A stretch of 64,000 nucleotides of DNA from assembly GCA_050010595.1 (NCBI GenBank), contig JBEKKS010000014.1, positions 6,406 through 70,405 on the forward strand, in the 5' to 3' direction. Under the pieces are notes generated by a model. It was not told the origin of the DNA and did not search any database. It worked only from the letters and a program-made list of their open reading frames with translations. Source of the stretch: Palsa-513 sp050010595 (GTDB lineage Bacteria; Actinomycetota; Thermoleophilia; Solirubrobacterales; Solirubrobacteraceae). How positions within the stretch are numbered: the stretch's first letter is position 1; each line of letters starts with the position of its first letter. The position numbers and the translations under genes are program-made. This document shows, in pieces, positions 8,940 through 17,136 of this stretch.

Positions 8940-10597
8940 CGGCGGTGGACAGCGAGCGTGCGTTGAAGCTCGGATGCCGGGAGGTACGGATGCTCGGCGA
9001 GGAAGCTGCGCGCCTCGGCGATCGCGTCCCCGCGCGAGTAGGCGGCTGCCGCCGGACCGGCTCGGTGCGCTATCGGCAGCACATCGACGATGCCGATTCG
9101 CCATCCCTCGAGGCGGGCGAGCGCCGACCAGTGCGCATCGAGGCCCCAGCCCATTCGCAGCTGGGGAAATGGCAGCAGCTTCGTGAAGGTCTGGCGGTGG
9201 AGCGCGGTGACGGGTCCGATCTCGACGAATGCCGTCTCGCGCACGGCGCTCAGCGGGCGCCGGCGGGTGACCCGCCAGGCTGCGTGTGAACGCAGCCGGT
9301 GTGCGGGCGCCGCAAGCACGAGCTCGTTGCGCTCCGCTTGATGGATCAGCCCATCGAGGAAGCCCCGTGGCAGGACCACGTCGTCGTCGAGCAGCAGCAG
9401 CCAGTCGTAGCCCTCGATCCTGTGTTCTGCGAGCAGCCCGTTCAGGTTCGCGAAACGCCCGAGTACACCGGCGTCGCGCGCCGCGACAGTCAGCGTGTGG
9501 CGGGAGCGGCGGAGCTCGCTGACCGCTCGGTCATAGGTGGCGCCGTGCATCGGCCGCGTGGCCGTGATGACGAGGATCTTGCGGGTCGGCGGATCATGCC
9601 GCGCGGCGCGGGTGAGCGCTATCCGGCACGGCAGTGCCAGTGCGTCGAATGTGCCGTCCCCGAGGGCGCGGAGGAGGTCGCGGCGCCCGCCAATCGTGCC
9701 GCTCTCACCCGAGAGGAAGTCGAGCTCGACATCCGTGGCGGGCGGCTTGCGCTGCGGTCCGAGTGCTGCGGCGATCCGCCCTGCGCTGTGGGCGGCCATC
9801 ACCGGACCGTTCCAGCAGCGGCGGCGGATCGTATGCCAGAGGCATCCGGTGAAGCTGCGCAGCTCCGCGGGTAGGCTCGGCGCGACACCCCTGCGCGCGT
9901 CAAACCGGCGGGCTGTGAATCCGCGCCTGAATGCCGCGCGGGAGAGCGCTGGCAGCGACGCATCGCCCGCGGCTCGCCGGTGGGCCAACCCCGCGAGTCC
10001 GACGTAGCGAATCCGCCCCCCTCGAGCGCGGTAGCGCTCTTCCCACTCCTCCTCGTCGCCGGCACCCACGGGTGCTGCCTCGTCGAAGCGTCCGGCGAGA
10101 GCGAGCGCAGTGCGCCTGATCGCCAGATTTGCGCCCCAAGCTTGCATGACCTCGCGGTCAGCCGTCCCGAGGTCCATCTGCGTGATCGGCGGATCCTCCC
10201 GCCCGCAGGTTCGCCGCCGCGCTGCACGCCCTTCGAGGCGTGCACGGATCGGGCCGGTGAAGACGCCCACCTCGGGCGTGCTCGCCGCTGCGTCTAGGTA
10301 AGCGGCAAGCCAGCCCGGATCGACCTCGACATCGTCGTCGAGCAGGATCGTCAACTCCGCCCGCGCCGCTTCGAGACCCGCGTTGCGGGCTGCGTTCAGA
10401 CCCCGCGGGGACCCGAGCGCGACGTAGCGCGCGCCGTTGGCCGTCGCGAGCGCCTCTGCACGCGCGTCGCGCCCGTCGTCGACGACGACCACCTCGGCAC
10501 TCGCCGCGCGGGCCTGCGGCGCGACTGACGCTAGCGTCACGGCCAGGTAGTCGGGCCGGCCACGGGTCGGGATGATGATCGTCGCGGTTACGGCCAC
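8930..10597 (-). CDS. Two-domain glycosyltransferase with two GT-A (GT2-like) modules
   Basis: 555 residues with two GT-A folds in tandem. Module 1 (about 1-230) has TATIIIPTRGRPDYLAVTL, EVVVVDDGRD, GLNAARNAG and ELTILLDDDVEVDPGWL. Module 2 (about 320-555) has TRKILVITATRPMHGATYDR, YDWLLLLDDDVVLPRGFLDG and LRMGWGLDAHWSALARLEGW. Both carry a DDD metal site. The GTG at 10597 puts the first beta strand right at the N-terminus, as usual in GT2; the 32 in-frame codons upstream fall inside an intergenic near-palindrome and look non-coding. It is the first gene of the minus-strand operon. Two activities, or one active and one structural module, are both possible. Confidence 0.82.
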   Translation of the reverse strand: MAVTATIIIPTRGRPDYLAVTLASVAPQARAASAEVVVVDDGRDARAEALATANGARYVALGSPRGLNAARNAGLEAARAELTILLDDDVEVDPGWLAAYLDAAASTPEVGVFTGPIRARLEGRAARRRTCGREDPPITQMDLGTADREVMQAWGANLAIRRTALALAGRFDEAAPVGAGDEEEWEERYRARGGRIRYVGLAGLAHRRAAGDASLPALSRAAFRRGFTARRFDARRGVAPSLPAELRSFTGCLWHTIRRRCWNGPVMAAHSAGRIAAALGPQRKPPATDVELDFLSGESGTIGGRRDLLRALGDGTFDALALPCRIALTRAARHDPPTRKILVITATRPMHGATYDRAVSELRRSRHTLTVAARDAGVLGRFANLNGLLAEHRIEGYDWLLLLDDDVVLPRGFLDGLIHQAERNELVLAAPAHRLRSHAAWRVTRRRPLSAVRETAFVEIGPVTALHRQTFTKLLPFPQLRMGWGLDAHWSALARLEGWRIGIVDVLPIAHRAGPAAAAYSRGDAIAEARSFLAEHPYLPASELQRTLAVHRRCA

Positions 10598-10598
10598 T

Positions 10599-10765
10599 AG
10601 ATGATTGATTCCAAGTGAACGTGCCCGCGGGGACGCGTCCGGATCGAGTCGGGCGACGCACATGGGCGGAGCCCGTGCCGGCGGCACGGGCAAGTCCCGC
10701 GGGTGGCGATCCGGCGATGCGTCCGGCGCGTCAACCGCGGGTGCGCGAATTGGAATCAGTCATCT
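10599..10765. repeat. Large imperfect inverted repeat between divergent glycosyltransferase genes
   Basis: The outer arms 10599-10614 and 10750-10765 match 15 of 16 bases when one is reverse-complemented (one arm reads TTGGAATCAATCATCT on the minus strand, the other TTGGAATCAGTCATCT on the plus strand). Just inside, CCCGCGG recurs in inverted order (about 10624-10630 and 10735-10741). The exact centre is a perfect hairpin, GCCCGTGCC at 10671-10679 and GGCACGGGC at 10683-10691. The outer arms are centred on 10682 and the inner hairpin on 10681, so this is one nested near-palindrome rather than unrelated repeats. The intermediate sequence is only partly symmetric. It fills most of the 196-bp gap between the starts at 10597 and 10794. 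Confidence 0.8.
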
Positions 10766-10793
10766 TGGCGCGAGAGTCTACGTTTGTATCTCT

Positions 10794-11879
10794 GTGATCC
10801 TCTTCCTTCACAACCGCTACCGCAACGCCGGCGGCGAGGAGCAGTCGCTCGAGAACCTCATCTGGCTCGTCCGCGAGCGCCTCGGCGAGGACGCGCAGCT
10901 CCTCGAACGCGACTCGGCTGACCTGTCCCGTGCGGCGGCTGCACGCAGCCTGCTGACTGGTGGCATCGATCCACAGGAGGTCTTTGACCAAGTGCGGCGC
11001 AGCGGTGCGCGCGTCCTGCACGCGCACAACATCCATCCGGCTTTCGGCTGGCGTGCGCTCGCCGCTGGGCGTGCCGCCGGCGCGCGCGTGATCCTTCACC
11101 TGCACCAGTACAGGCTCGTCTGCGCGGTCGGTGTCTGCTTCACAAACGGGGCGGAGTGCACACGCTGCCACGGCCGCAACACGACGCCGGGCGTCTTGCG
11201 CAACTGTCGCGGCGATCGTGCTGAGGCGCTCGTCTACGCGGCTTCGCTGGCCGGCTGGCAGCGGCGGATCGCGGCCAGCGTCGACGCGTTCGTCGTTCCG
11301 AGCGCGTTTGCTGCGACACGGCTGGGAGAGCTCGGCGCCCCGGTTTCGGGTCCACACGTCGTTCCGCACCCGCTGCGGGAGATCGCCGAGCGCGCCGCGC
11401 CGCGCCGCGAGGGCTACGCACTATTCGTCGGGCGGCTCGAGCCTGAGAAAGGTCTTGACGTCGCGATCGAGGCCTGCCGGCGCGAGGGGCTGCCGCTCGT
11501 CGTCGCGGGCGCCGGGTCCGAGCGCAGTCGTTTCGAGGGCACGCCGGGGATCAGCTTCGTTGGGGCGGTGGACCAGGCGGAGCTCGCGCGCCTGCGCGCC
11601 GGGGCCGGCGTGGCCGTCATGCCGTCGCTGTTCGCCGAGACCTTCGGGCTCGCGGCAGCCGAAGCTATGGCGGCGGGTCTGCCGGTCGTTGCCTCCCGAA
11701 TCGGCGCACTGCCGGAAATCCTCCCGACAGGCTGGCTGGTGCCGCCCGGAGACGCGACCGCTCTGGCTGCTGCGCTGGCTCGCCTACGCGGGGACCGCGA
11801 GGCCGGAGAGCTCGGCCTCGCACGTTCGCGCGAGATGCTCGCGACAGCTCAGAGCGCGCTCGCGGCGGTCTACTCGTAG
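10794..11879 (+). CDS. Glycosyltransferase family 4 with cysteine-rich acceptor-domain insert
   Basis: A 361-residue GT4 enzyme starting at GTG 10794 (MILFLHNRYRNAGGEEQSLEN). LHAHNIHPAFGW and LHLHQYRLVC lead into a cysteine cluster (CFTNGAECTRCHGRN, then LRNCRGD) seen in a subset of GT4 proteins. The donor half has YALFVGRLEPEKGLDVAIEA, VVAGAGSER and SLFAETFGLAAAEAMAAGLP. The longer open frame back to 10605 crosses the intergenic inverted repeat and is not believed. It is the first gene of a plus-strand group with two SDR genes, 12 bp ahead of the next. Confidence 0.87.
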   Translation: MILFLHNRYRNAGGEEQSLENLIWLVRERLGEDAQLLERDSADLSRAAAARSLLTGGIDPQEVFDQVRRSGARVLHAHNIHPAFGWRALAAGRAAGARVILHLHQYRLVCAVGVCFTNGAECTRCHGRNTTPGVLRNCRGDRAEALVYAASLAGWQRRIAASVDAFVVPSAFAATRLGELGAPVSGPHVVPHPLREIAERAAPRREGYALFVGRLEPEKGLDVAIEACRREGLPLVVAGAGSERSRFEGTPGISFVGAVDQAELARLRAGAGVAVMPSLFAETFGLAAAEAMAAGLPVVASRIGALPEILPTGWLVPPGDATALAAALARLRGDREAGELGLARSREMLATAQSALAAVYS

Positions 11880-11891
11880 GATCCGCAGGGC

Positions 11892-12824
11892 ATGCGAACT
11901 CTCGTGACCGGCGGCGCCGGGTTTATCGGATCGAACCTCGTCGACGCGTTGCTCGACCGCGGCGACCAGGTCGTGGTCGTCGATGACCTTTCGACCGGCA
12001 AGGAGGCCAACCTCGTCGCGGCGCGCGAGCGCGGCGCGACGCTGCACGTCCTGGACGTGCGCGACGGCGAAGCGCTCTCCGAGCTGGTCGGGCAGGCGCG
12101 CCCCGAGACGATCTTTCACCTGGCGGCACAGATCGACGTGCGCAAGTCGGTCGTCAGCCCGGCCTGGGATGCGACGATCAACGTCGCCGGCACGATCAAC
12201 GTCCTCGATGCGGCGCATCGACACGGCGTGTCGCGCGTCGTCAATAGCTCGACTGGCGGCGCGATCTACGGCGACGCCGAGCTGATTCCCTCGCCCGAGT
12301 CGGTGACCCCGCTCCCGGAAGCCCCCTACGGGCAGAGCAAGCTCGCAGCCGAGGGCTACCTCGGGCTGTTCGAGCGCCTCCATGGGCTTTCGGCGATGAC
12401 GCTCCGCTACGGCAACGTCTATGGTCCGCGCCAGGATCCGCTCGGCGAGGCGGGCGTGATCGCGATCTTCTCCGGCGCGTTGGCCAGTGGGCGCCGGCCG
12501 ACGATCTTCGGCGATGGTGCGCAGACGCGTGACTACGTGTACGTCGGCGACGTGGTCGCCGCGAACCTGCTCGCCGCGAGCAGCGACGACCGCGGCGCGC
12601 TCAACATCGGTACTCAGACGGAGACATCGGTCCTCGACCTCGTCGCGCTGCTCGGCGAGCTTGCGGGCGTCGAGTTCGAGGCTGAGTTCGCGCCGGCGCG
12701 ACCCGGCGAGTTGGCCCGCAGCTGCCTCGACATCACCGCCGCGAAGAAGGTACTTGGCTGGCAGCCGACGCTCGCCATCCGTGAGGGCCTGCGGCTCACG
12801 CTGGCGGCCAATCGGGCGCAGTGA
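11892..12824 (+). CDS. NAD-dependent epimerase, UDP-glucose 4-epimerase (GalE) type
   Basis: A 310-residue extended SDR. It has RTLVTGGAGFIGSNLVDALL at the N-terminus, DDLSTG after the second strand, FHLAAQIDVRKSV, and NSSTGGAIYGDAELIPSPE with catalytic YGQSK (YxxxK). LRYGNVYGPRQDPLGEAGVI and FGDGAQTRDYVYVGDVV follow. These match actinobacterial UDP-glucose 4-epimerase-like proteins that interconvert UDP-glucose/UDP-galactose or the N-acetyl or uronic forms. Length is normal. The stop overlaps the next start as GTGA (12821-12824). Confidence 0.85.
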   Translation: MRTLVTGGAGFIGSNLVDALLDRGDQVVVVDDLSTGKEANLVAARERGATLHVLDVRDGEALSELVGQARPETIFHLAAQIDVRKSVVSPAWDATINVAGTINVLDAAHRHGVSRVVNSSTGGAIYGDAELIPSPESVTPLPEAPYGQSKLAAEGYLGLFERLHGLSAMTLRYGNVYGPRQDPLGEAGVIAIFSGALASGRRPTIFGDGAQTRDYVYVGDVVAANLLAASSDDRGALNIGTQTETSVLDLVALLGELAGVEFEAEFAPARPGELARSCLDITAAKKVLGWQPTLAIREGLRLTLAANRAQ

Positions 12825-13807
12825 TCACCAGACCGCGCGTTCTGATCACTGGCATCGCCGGCCAGGATGGCTCTCTGCTCGCCGAGCTGCTCTGCGCGGA
12901 GGGAGCGGAGGTCCACGGCGCATTGCGCGGTCCGCTGCACCGCGACCTCGCGAACCTTGCGGCAATACGCTCGGAGCTCGTCCTGCACGACGTCGACATC
13001 GACGTGCCGGGCGCGCTCTACGCGCTCGTCGCCGAGCTCGTGCCGGACGCGATCTACCACCTCGCGGCGCGCGCGGTCGTTCCCGAATCGTGGCTTGACC
13101 CGGCGGCGACGATCCGCTCGATCACGGCCAGCAGCGCGGAGTTGCTGGCTGCAGTCCGCGCCCACGCGCGCGAGGCACACGTCGTGATCGCGGGCTCACG
13201 CGAGATCTTCGGTGATCGCGCGCCGAGCCCGCAGGACGAGCGGACGCCCTGCCATCCGACTTCACCTTATGGCGTCGCGAAGCTGGCGGCACACCAGCTT
13301 GTCGGCCTCGCGCGTGAGCACGATGGGCTGCACGCCTCATCGGCGATCCTCTTCAACCACGAGTCCACCCGGCGCAACACGGGCTACGTCTCGCGCAAGG
13401 TGACTCGCGCGGCGGCAGCGATCAGCCTCGGTCTTGCCGACGAGCTCGTGCTCGGCGATCTTGACGCGGTCCGCGACTGGTCGGCGGCCAAGGACGTCGT
13501 GCGGGGACTGCGCGCGATGGCGGTCGCCGCGCTCCCGGACGACTACGTGCTCGCAAGCGGGGTCGGCCGCACAGTCCGCGAGCTCGTCGAGGCGGCTTTC
13601 GCGGTCGTCGACCTCGACCCTAGCGGCTACGTGCGCGTCGACGAGCGCCTCGTCCGCCCGGCCGAGTCGAGTCCTGCAGTCGGAAACCCGGCGCGAGCGC
13701 GCGAGCGGCTCGGCTGGAGCCCGCAGATCTCCTTTAGCGAGCTGATCGGCGAGATGGTCGCCGCCGATCTCCTCGAGCTTCGCGTTACGCAGGGCCTACC
13801 GCGGTAG
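12821..13807 (+). CDS. GDP-mannose 4,6-dehydratase-like SDR (divergent)
   Basis: 328 residues with a GMD-like frame: LITGIAGQDGSLLAELLCAE at the NAD site, HLAARAVVPESW, SPYGVAKLAAHQLV (YxxxK), AILFNHESTRRNTGYVSRKV and RPAESSPAVGNPARARERLGW at the C-terminus. The substrate-site triplet reads GSREIFGD, where typical GMDs have S-S/T-S-E-M/L-F/Y-G; the glutamate is kept but the neighbouring residue is Arg. It is clearly a paralogue of the more typical GMD at 16164-17126. It could be a second GMD, or an SDR acting on the GMD product such as a 4-keto reductase of GMD ancestry. Confidence 0.75.
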   Translation: MITRPRVLITGIAGQDGSLLAELLCAEGAEVHGALRGPLHRDLANLAAIRSELVLHDVDIDVPGALYALVAELVPDAIYHLAARAVVPESWLDPAATIRSITASSAELLAAVRAHAREAHVVIAGSREIFGDRAPSPQDERTPCHPTSPYGVAKLAAHQLVGLAREHDGLHASSAILFNHESTRRNTGYVSRKVTRAAAAISLGLADELVLGDLDAVRDWSAAKDVVRGLRAMAVAALPDDYVLASGVGRTVRELVEAAFAVVDLDPSGYVRVDERLVRPAESSPAVGNPARARERLGWSPQISFSELIGEMVAADLLELRVTQGLPR

Positions 13808-13818
13808 GCCCTGCGTAA
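13785..13818. terminator. Perfect 34-nt palindrome between convergent genes (bidirectional terminator candidate)
   Basis: TTACGCAGGGCCTACCG at 13785-13801 is followed directly by its exact reverse complement at 13802-13818: a 17-bp stem with no spacer other than the turn itself. It spans the TAG stop of the plus-strand GMD-like gene (13805-13807) and ends 5 bp before the stop of the convergent aldolase gene, so it would fold at the 3' end of both transcripts. There is no clear U-run, as is common in high-GC actinobacteria. The strand symmetry and position support bidirectional termination. Confidence 0.8.
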
Positions 13819-13823
13819 GCCGA

Positions 13824-14909
13824 CTACGCGATCGTCACGCCGTCGTCCAGGTAGACGTCCTGGATCGCGTGCAGCAGCCCGACGCCGTCGTCCATCGGCC
13901 GCTGGAACGCCTTACGGCCGCTGATCAGGCCGGCGCCGCCGGCGCGCTTGTTGATCACCGCGGTGCGGACCGCCTCTGCGAGGTCGCTCTCGCCGCTCGA
14001 GGCGCCACCGCTGTTGATCAGCGGGGCTCGCCCCATGTAGCAGTTCGCGACCTGGTAGCGGACGAGGTCGATCGGGTGCTCGCTCGTCAGCTTCGAGTAG
14101 ACAAGCGGCGAGGTCTTGCCATAGCCCTTGCCGACGGCCGCGTAGCCGCCGTTGTTCTCGGCCATCTTCTGCTTGATGATGTCCGCCTCGATCGTCACGC
14201 CGAGGTGGTTCGCCTGGCCGGTCAGGTCGGCCGAGAGGCCGTAGTCGACACCGTCCTTGCTGAACGCCGAGTTGCGCAGGTAGCACCAGAGGATCGTGAC
14301 CATGCCGAGGCGATGCGCCTCCTCGAAGCAATGCGCGATCTCGACGAGCTCGCGTGTCGCGTCGTCGCTGCCCCAGTAGATCGTCGCGCCGACCGCGACG
14401 GCGCCGAGCTCCCAGGCCCGCTGCACGCTCGAGAACTGGACCTGCTCATAATGGTTCGGGTAGGTCAAGAGCTCGTTGTGGTTGATCTTCACGATGAACG
14501 GGATGTGGTGCGCGTACTTGCGGCTGACTGCGCCGAGCACGCCGAGCGTTGATGCGACCGCATTGCAGCCACCTTCGATTGCCAGCTCGACGATCGCCGC
14601 CGGGTCGAAGTAGATCGGGTTTGGCGCGAAGCTCGCGCCAGCGCTGTGCTCAATGCCCTGGTCGACGGGCAGGATGCTCATGTAGCCGGTTCCACCGAGG
14701 CGACCGTGGTCGAGGATCTTCTGCAGCGATACGAGCACGCCGTTTGAGCGGTCCGTGCTGGCGACCACACGATCCACGAAGTCCGGGGCAGGGAGATGCA
14801 GCAGCGAGCTGTCGATCGTCTCGCAGCGGTGGGTCAGCAGCGAGTCGGCCTGGTCGCCGAGCAGCTCCTCGATGCGGTCGAGGGTTGTCTCTTCAGTAGC
14901 GGTGGCCAT
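13824..14909 (-). CDS. Class I fructose-bisphosphate aldolase (FbaB/DhnA type)
   Basis: A 361-residue TIM-barrel enzyme of the archaeal/bacterial class I aldolase family. Stretches seen: MSILPVDQGIEHSAGASFAP, VKINHNELLTYPNHYEQVQF, TILWCYLRNSAFSKDG, QANHLGVTIEADIIKQK, and AVRTAVINKRAGGAGLISGR followed by KAFQRP near the C-terminus. It cleaves fructose-1,6-bisphosphate through a Schiff base in glycolysis or gluconeogenesis. The start at 14909 is fixed by a strong Shine-Dalgarno (AGGAGGAATCCCATG on the minus strand); the 23 in-frame codons upstream are not needed. It is a housekeeping gene amid glycan genes, with hairpins on both sides. Confidence 0.92.
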   Translation of the reverse strand: MATATEETTLDRIEELLGDQADSLLTHRCETIDSSLLHLPAPDFVDRVVASTDRSNGVLVSLQKILDHGRLGGTGYMSILPVDQGIEHSAGASFAPNPIYFDPAAIVELAIEGGCNAVASTLGVLGAVSRKYAHHIPFIVKINHNELLTYPNHYEQVQFSSVQRAWELGAVAVGATIYWGSDDATRELVEIAHCFEEAHRLGMVTILWCYLRNSAFSKDGVDYGLSADLTGQANHLGVTIEADIIKQKMAENNGGYAAVGKGYGKTSPLVYSKLTSEHPIDLVRYQVANCYMGRAPLINSGGASSGESDLAEAVRTAVINKRAGGAGLISGRKAFQRPMDDGVGLLHAIQDVYLDDGVTIA

Positions 14910-14991
14910 GGGATTCCTCCTAAGTTTTGAGCGAGCTACGAGCGTAGCGACGCACGGCGATCGGCGCGGTGAAGTCACGCTGGTGGTAAGT

Positions 14992-15019
14992 GGGGGCCGT
15001 GACCGATTGCGGTCACCCC
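14992..15019 (-). terminator. Hairpin after the minus-strand GT4 gene
   Basis: GTGACC at 14999-15004 and GGTCAC at 15011-15016 form a 6-bp stem around the loop GATTGC. An outer GGGG/CCCC stem (from about 14992 and 15016-15019) continues it across a two-base bulge. It starts two bases after the TAG of the GT4 gene 15021-16160 read on the minus strand. It would separate that gene from the aldolase, whose start is 82 bp further on. Confidence 0.55.
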
Positions 15020-15020
15020 G

Positions 15021-16160
15021 CTACTGCAACCGCGCCGATGGGGCCTCCCCGACGAGGCGCTCGTATGCGGCGACCGTCGCCGCGGCGGTCGCCTCCCAGG
15101 TGAAGGTCTTGGCCTGAGCGAGTCCGCGCTCGGCGAGATCGGCGCGCCGACGCGGGTCGCCGACAAGCTCCTCGAGCGCCCGTGTGAGCGCATCGACATC
15201 GGTGGGATCGATCAGCTTCGCCGCGTCCCCGGCGACCTCGGGCAGCGAGGTAGTCGCGGAAGTGATCACCGGAACGCCACGCTGCATCGCTTCGAGGACG
15301 GGCAGTCCGAAGCCTTCGTAGAGACTCGGGAACGCGCACACGGTGGCCGCGCGATAGAGCGCGTTCAACTGTGCGTCATCGACGTGGTCAAGCAAGACGA
15401 TGCGCTCGCGGGTTGCCGCTGGGAGTGCCGCGACGCACGCGGCGAGATCGTCGTGGTCGTCGCCCGCTGGGCGCAGCCATCCGACGACAACGAGTCGGAC
15501 TGCGTCGGGCAACGTAGCGCGCGCGAATGCCTGAATAGTTCGGACGCCGTTCTTACGCCTGTCTGAGCCGCCGACGAAGAGGACGTAGGGCTGGTCGACT
15601 AGCGGCCGCGCCGCAGCGTCGTCGATCGCAGGCTCGGCAGCTAGATGCGTGACCACGATTCGCTCCTTGTCGATTCGGAGCCTCTCGGCGATGTCATGCG
15701 CCGCGTGATGCGAAATCGTGATCACCATGTCGGCGCGGCGCGCCATCCCGGCATAGGTGCGCGCATAGCCATGCTCGAGCGCCCGCCCGTAGCGCGCGTC
15801 GGCCCAGGGGATAGCGTCTGCGAGCGTCATCACGGTGCGCCGCGCCGCAGGCACAAGCGACGTTCGTGGCTGGAGCCAGTGGACGATGTCGGGGCGCATG
15901 AGCTTGACGGCACTCCACGCCGCGAGCTGGTCCCAGTAGATCAGCGGTAGCCCGGGCGTGAGAGGCGGGACGGGCACCGGCAGCGTGATCGTGTCCACGC
16001 GCTCAAAGCCAGTCAGCCTTGGACGCGGCGTAACCGCGGTGAAGCGGTGGGGACAGTCGAGCGTCTCGATGCCGGCGAGCAGTCCTCGCGCGTAGGTACC
16101 GAGCCCGACCTCCATGTGGGAGTAGTACGAGACGAGGGCGACCCGCAGTGCCCGCGTCAT
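15021..16160 (-). CDS. Glycosyltransferase family 4 (mannosyltransferase-like)
   Basis: A 379-residue GT4 enzyme. The N-terminus is RVALVSYYSHMEVGLGTYAR. DIVHWLQPRTSLVPAARRT is followed by VMTLADAIPWAD, and MVITISHHAAHDIAERLRID ends the acceptor domain. The donor domain has YVLFVGGSDRRKNGVRTIQA, LVVVGWLRPAG and SLYEGFGLPVLEAMQRGVPV, the EGFGLP...E element of GT4 enzymes that often use GDP-mannose-type donors. It sits 3 bp after the GMD gene in the same operon, which fits use of a GDP-sugar made by that enzyme; the donor is inferred. Confidence 0.87.
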   Translation of the reverse strand: MTRALRVALVSYYSHMEVGLGTYARGLLAGIETLDCPHRFTAVTPRPRLTGFERVDTITLPVPVPPLTPGLPLIYWDQLAAWSAVKLMRPDIVHWLQPRTSLVPAARRTVMTLADAIPWADARYGRALEHGYARTYAGMARRADMVITISHHAAHDIAERLRIDKERIVVTHLAAEPAIDDAAARPLVDQPYVLFVGGSDRRKNGVRTIQAFARATLPDAVRLVVVGWLRPAGDDHDDLAACVAALPAATRERIVLLDHVDDAQLNALYRAATVCAFPSLYEGFGLPVLEAMQRGVPVITSATTSLPEVAGDAAKLIDPTDVDALTRALEELVGDPRRRADLAERGLAQAKTFTWEATAAATVAAYERLVGEAPSARLQ

Positions 16161-16163
16161 TGT

Positions 16164-17126
16164 CTAGCGACTGAGCAGCGCGAGATCGGCGTCGACCATC
16201 AGTCGAATCAGCCCCTCGAAGTCGGTCTTCGGCTGCCAGCCAAGCTTCTCACGGGCCTTGGTGGCGTCGCCGATCAGGTGGTCCACCTCGGCCGGTCGCA
16301 CGAGCGTCTGGTCAGTCACCACGTGGTCATCGACGGAGATGCCGGCCTGGTCGAAGGCAATCTCGACGCAGGCGCGCACCGAGTGCGTGACCCCCGTCGC
16401 GATCACGAAGTCGTCCGGCTCGTCGCGCTGGAGCATCAGCCACATCGCTTCGACGTAGTCCTTCGCGTAGCCCCAGTCGCGCTCGGCCTCGACGTTCCCG
16501 AGCGGCAGCTTGTCGATCAGCCCGAGCTTGATTGCCGCCGCATGCCACGTGATCTTGCGCGTCACGAACTCGAGCCCGCGGCGTGGTGACTCGTGGTTGA
16601 AAAGAATCCCGCTGGTCGCGTGGAGGTCGTAGCTCTCGCGGTAGTTGACGGTGATGAAATGTCCGTAGGCCTTTGCCACGCCGTAGGGCGAGCGCGGGTA
16701 GAACGGCGTCACCTCGGTCTGGGGAACCTCGCGCACCTTGCCGAACATCTCGCTCGACGAAGCTTGGTAGAAGCGCGCCTCCGGACAGACTTCGCGCATC
16801 GCCTCGAGCAGTCGCGTGACGCCGACGCCGCTGAACTCGGCGGTCAGGGTTGGCTGCACCCAGGAGACGGCGACAAACGACATCGCCGCGAGGTTGTAGA
16901 TCTCGTCCGGCTTGCTCGCCCGCAGCGCGTCCACCAGCGAGCGCTGGTCGAGCAGGTCGCCCTGATGCAGCGTGATGCGATCGCGCAGGTGCTCGATCCT
17001 GTCGAATCGCTCGACCGAGGACCGGCGCACCATGCCGTGTACGTCGTAGCCGCGCTCGAGCAGCAACTCGGCGAGGTAGGAACCGTCCTGGCCCGTGATT
17101 CCGGTGATCAGTGCGCTGGGTGTCAT
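16164..17126 (-). CDS. gmd: GDP-mannose 4,6-dehydratase
   Basis: A 320-residue SDR with the standard GMD markers: SALITGITGQDGSYLAELLL, HGMVRRSSVERFDRIEHL, LHQGDLLDQRSL, IYNLAAMSFVAVSW, FYQASSSEMFGKVREVPQ, TPFYPRSPYGVAKAYGHFI (catalytic YxxxK), LFNHESPRRGLEFVTRKI and WGYAKDYVEAMWLMLQ. It converts GDP-D-mannose to GDP-4-keto-6-deoxy-mannose, the precursor of GDP-fucose and GDP-rhamnose. A dedicated reductase is not evident, though the divergent GMD-like protein at 12821 is a candidate. It is 10 bp after the WecG-type gene and 3 bp before the GT4 gene. Confidence 0.93.
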   Translation of the reverse strand: MTPSALITGITGQDGSYLAELLLERGYDVHGMVRRSSVERFDRIEHLRDRITLHQGDLLDQRSLVDALRASKPDEIYNLAAMSFVAVSWVQPTLTAEFSGVGVTRLLEAMREVCPEARFYQASSSEMFGKVREVPQTEVTPFYPRSPYGVAKAYGHFITVNYRESYDLHATSGILFNHESPRRGLEFVTRKITWHAAAIKLGLIDKLPLGNVEAERDWGYAKDYVEAMWLMLQRDEPDDFVIATGVTHSVRACVEIAFDQAGISVDDHVVTDQTLVRPAEVDHLIGDATKAREKLGWQPKTDFEGLIRLMVDADLALLSR

Positions 17127-17136
17127 CTCGCGCAGG

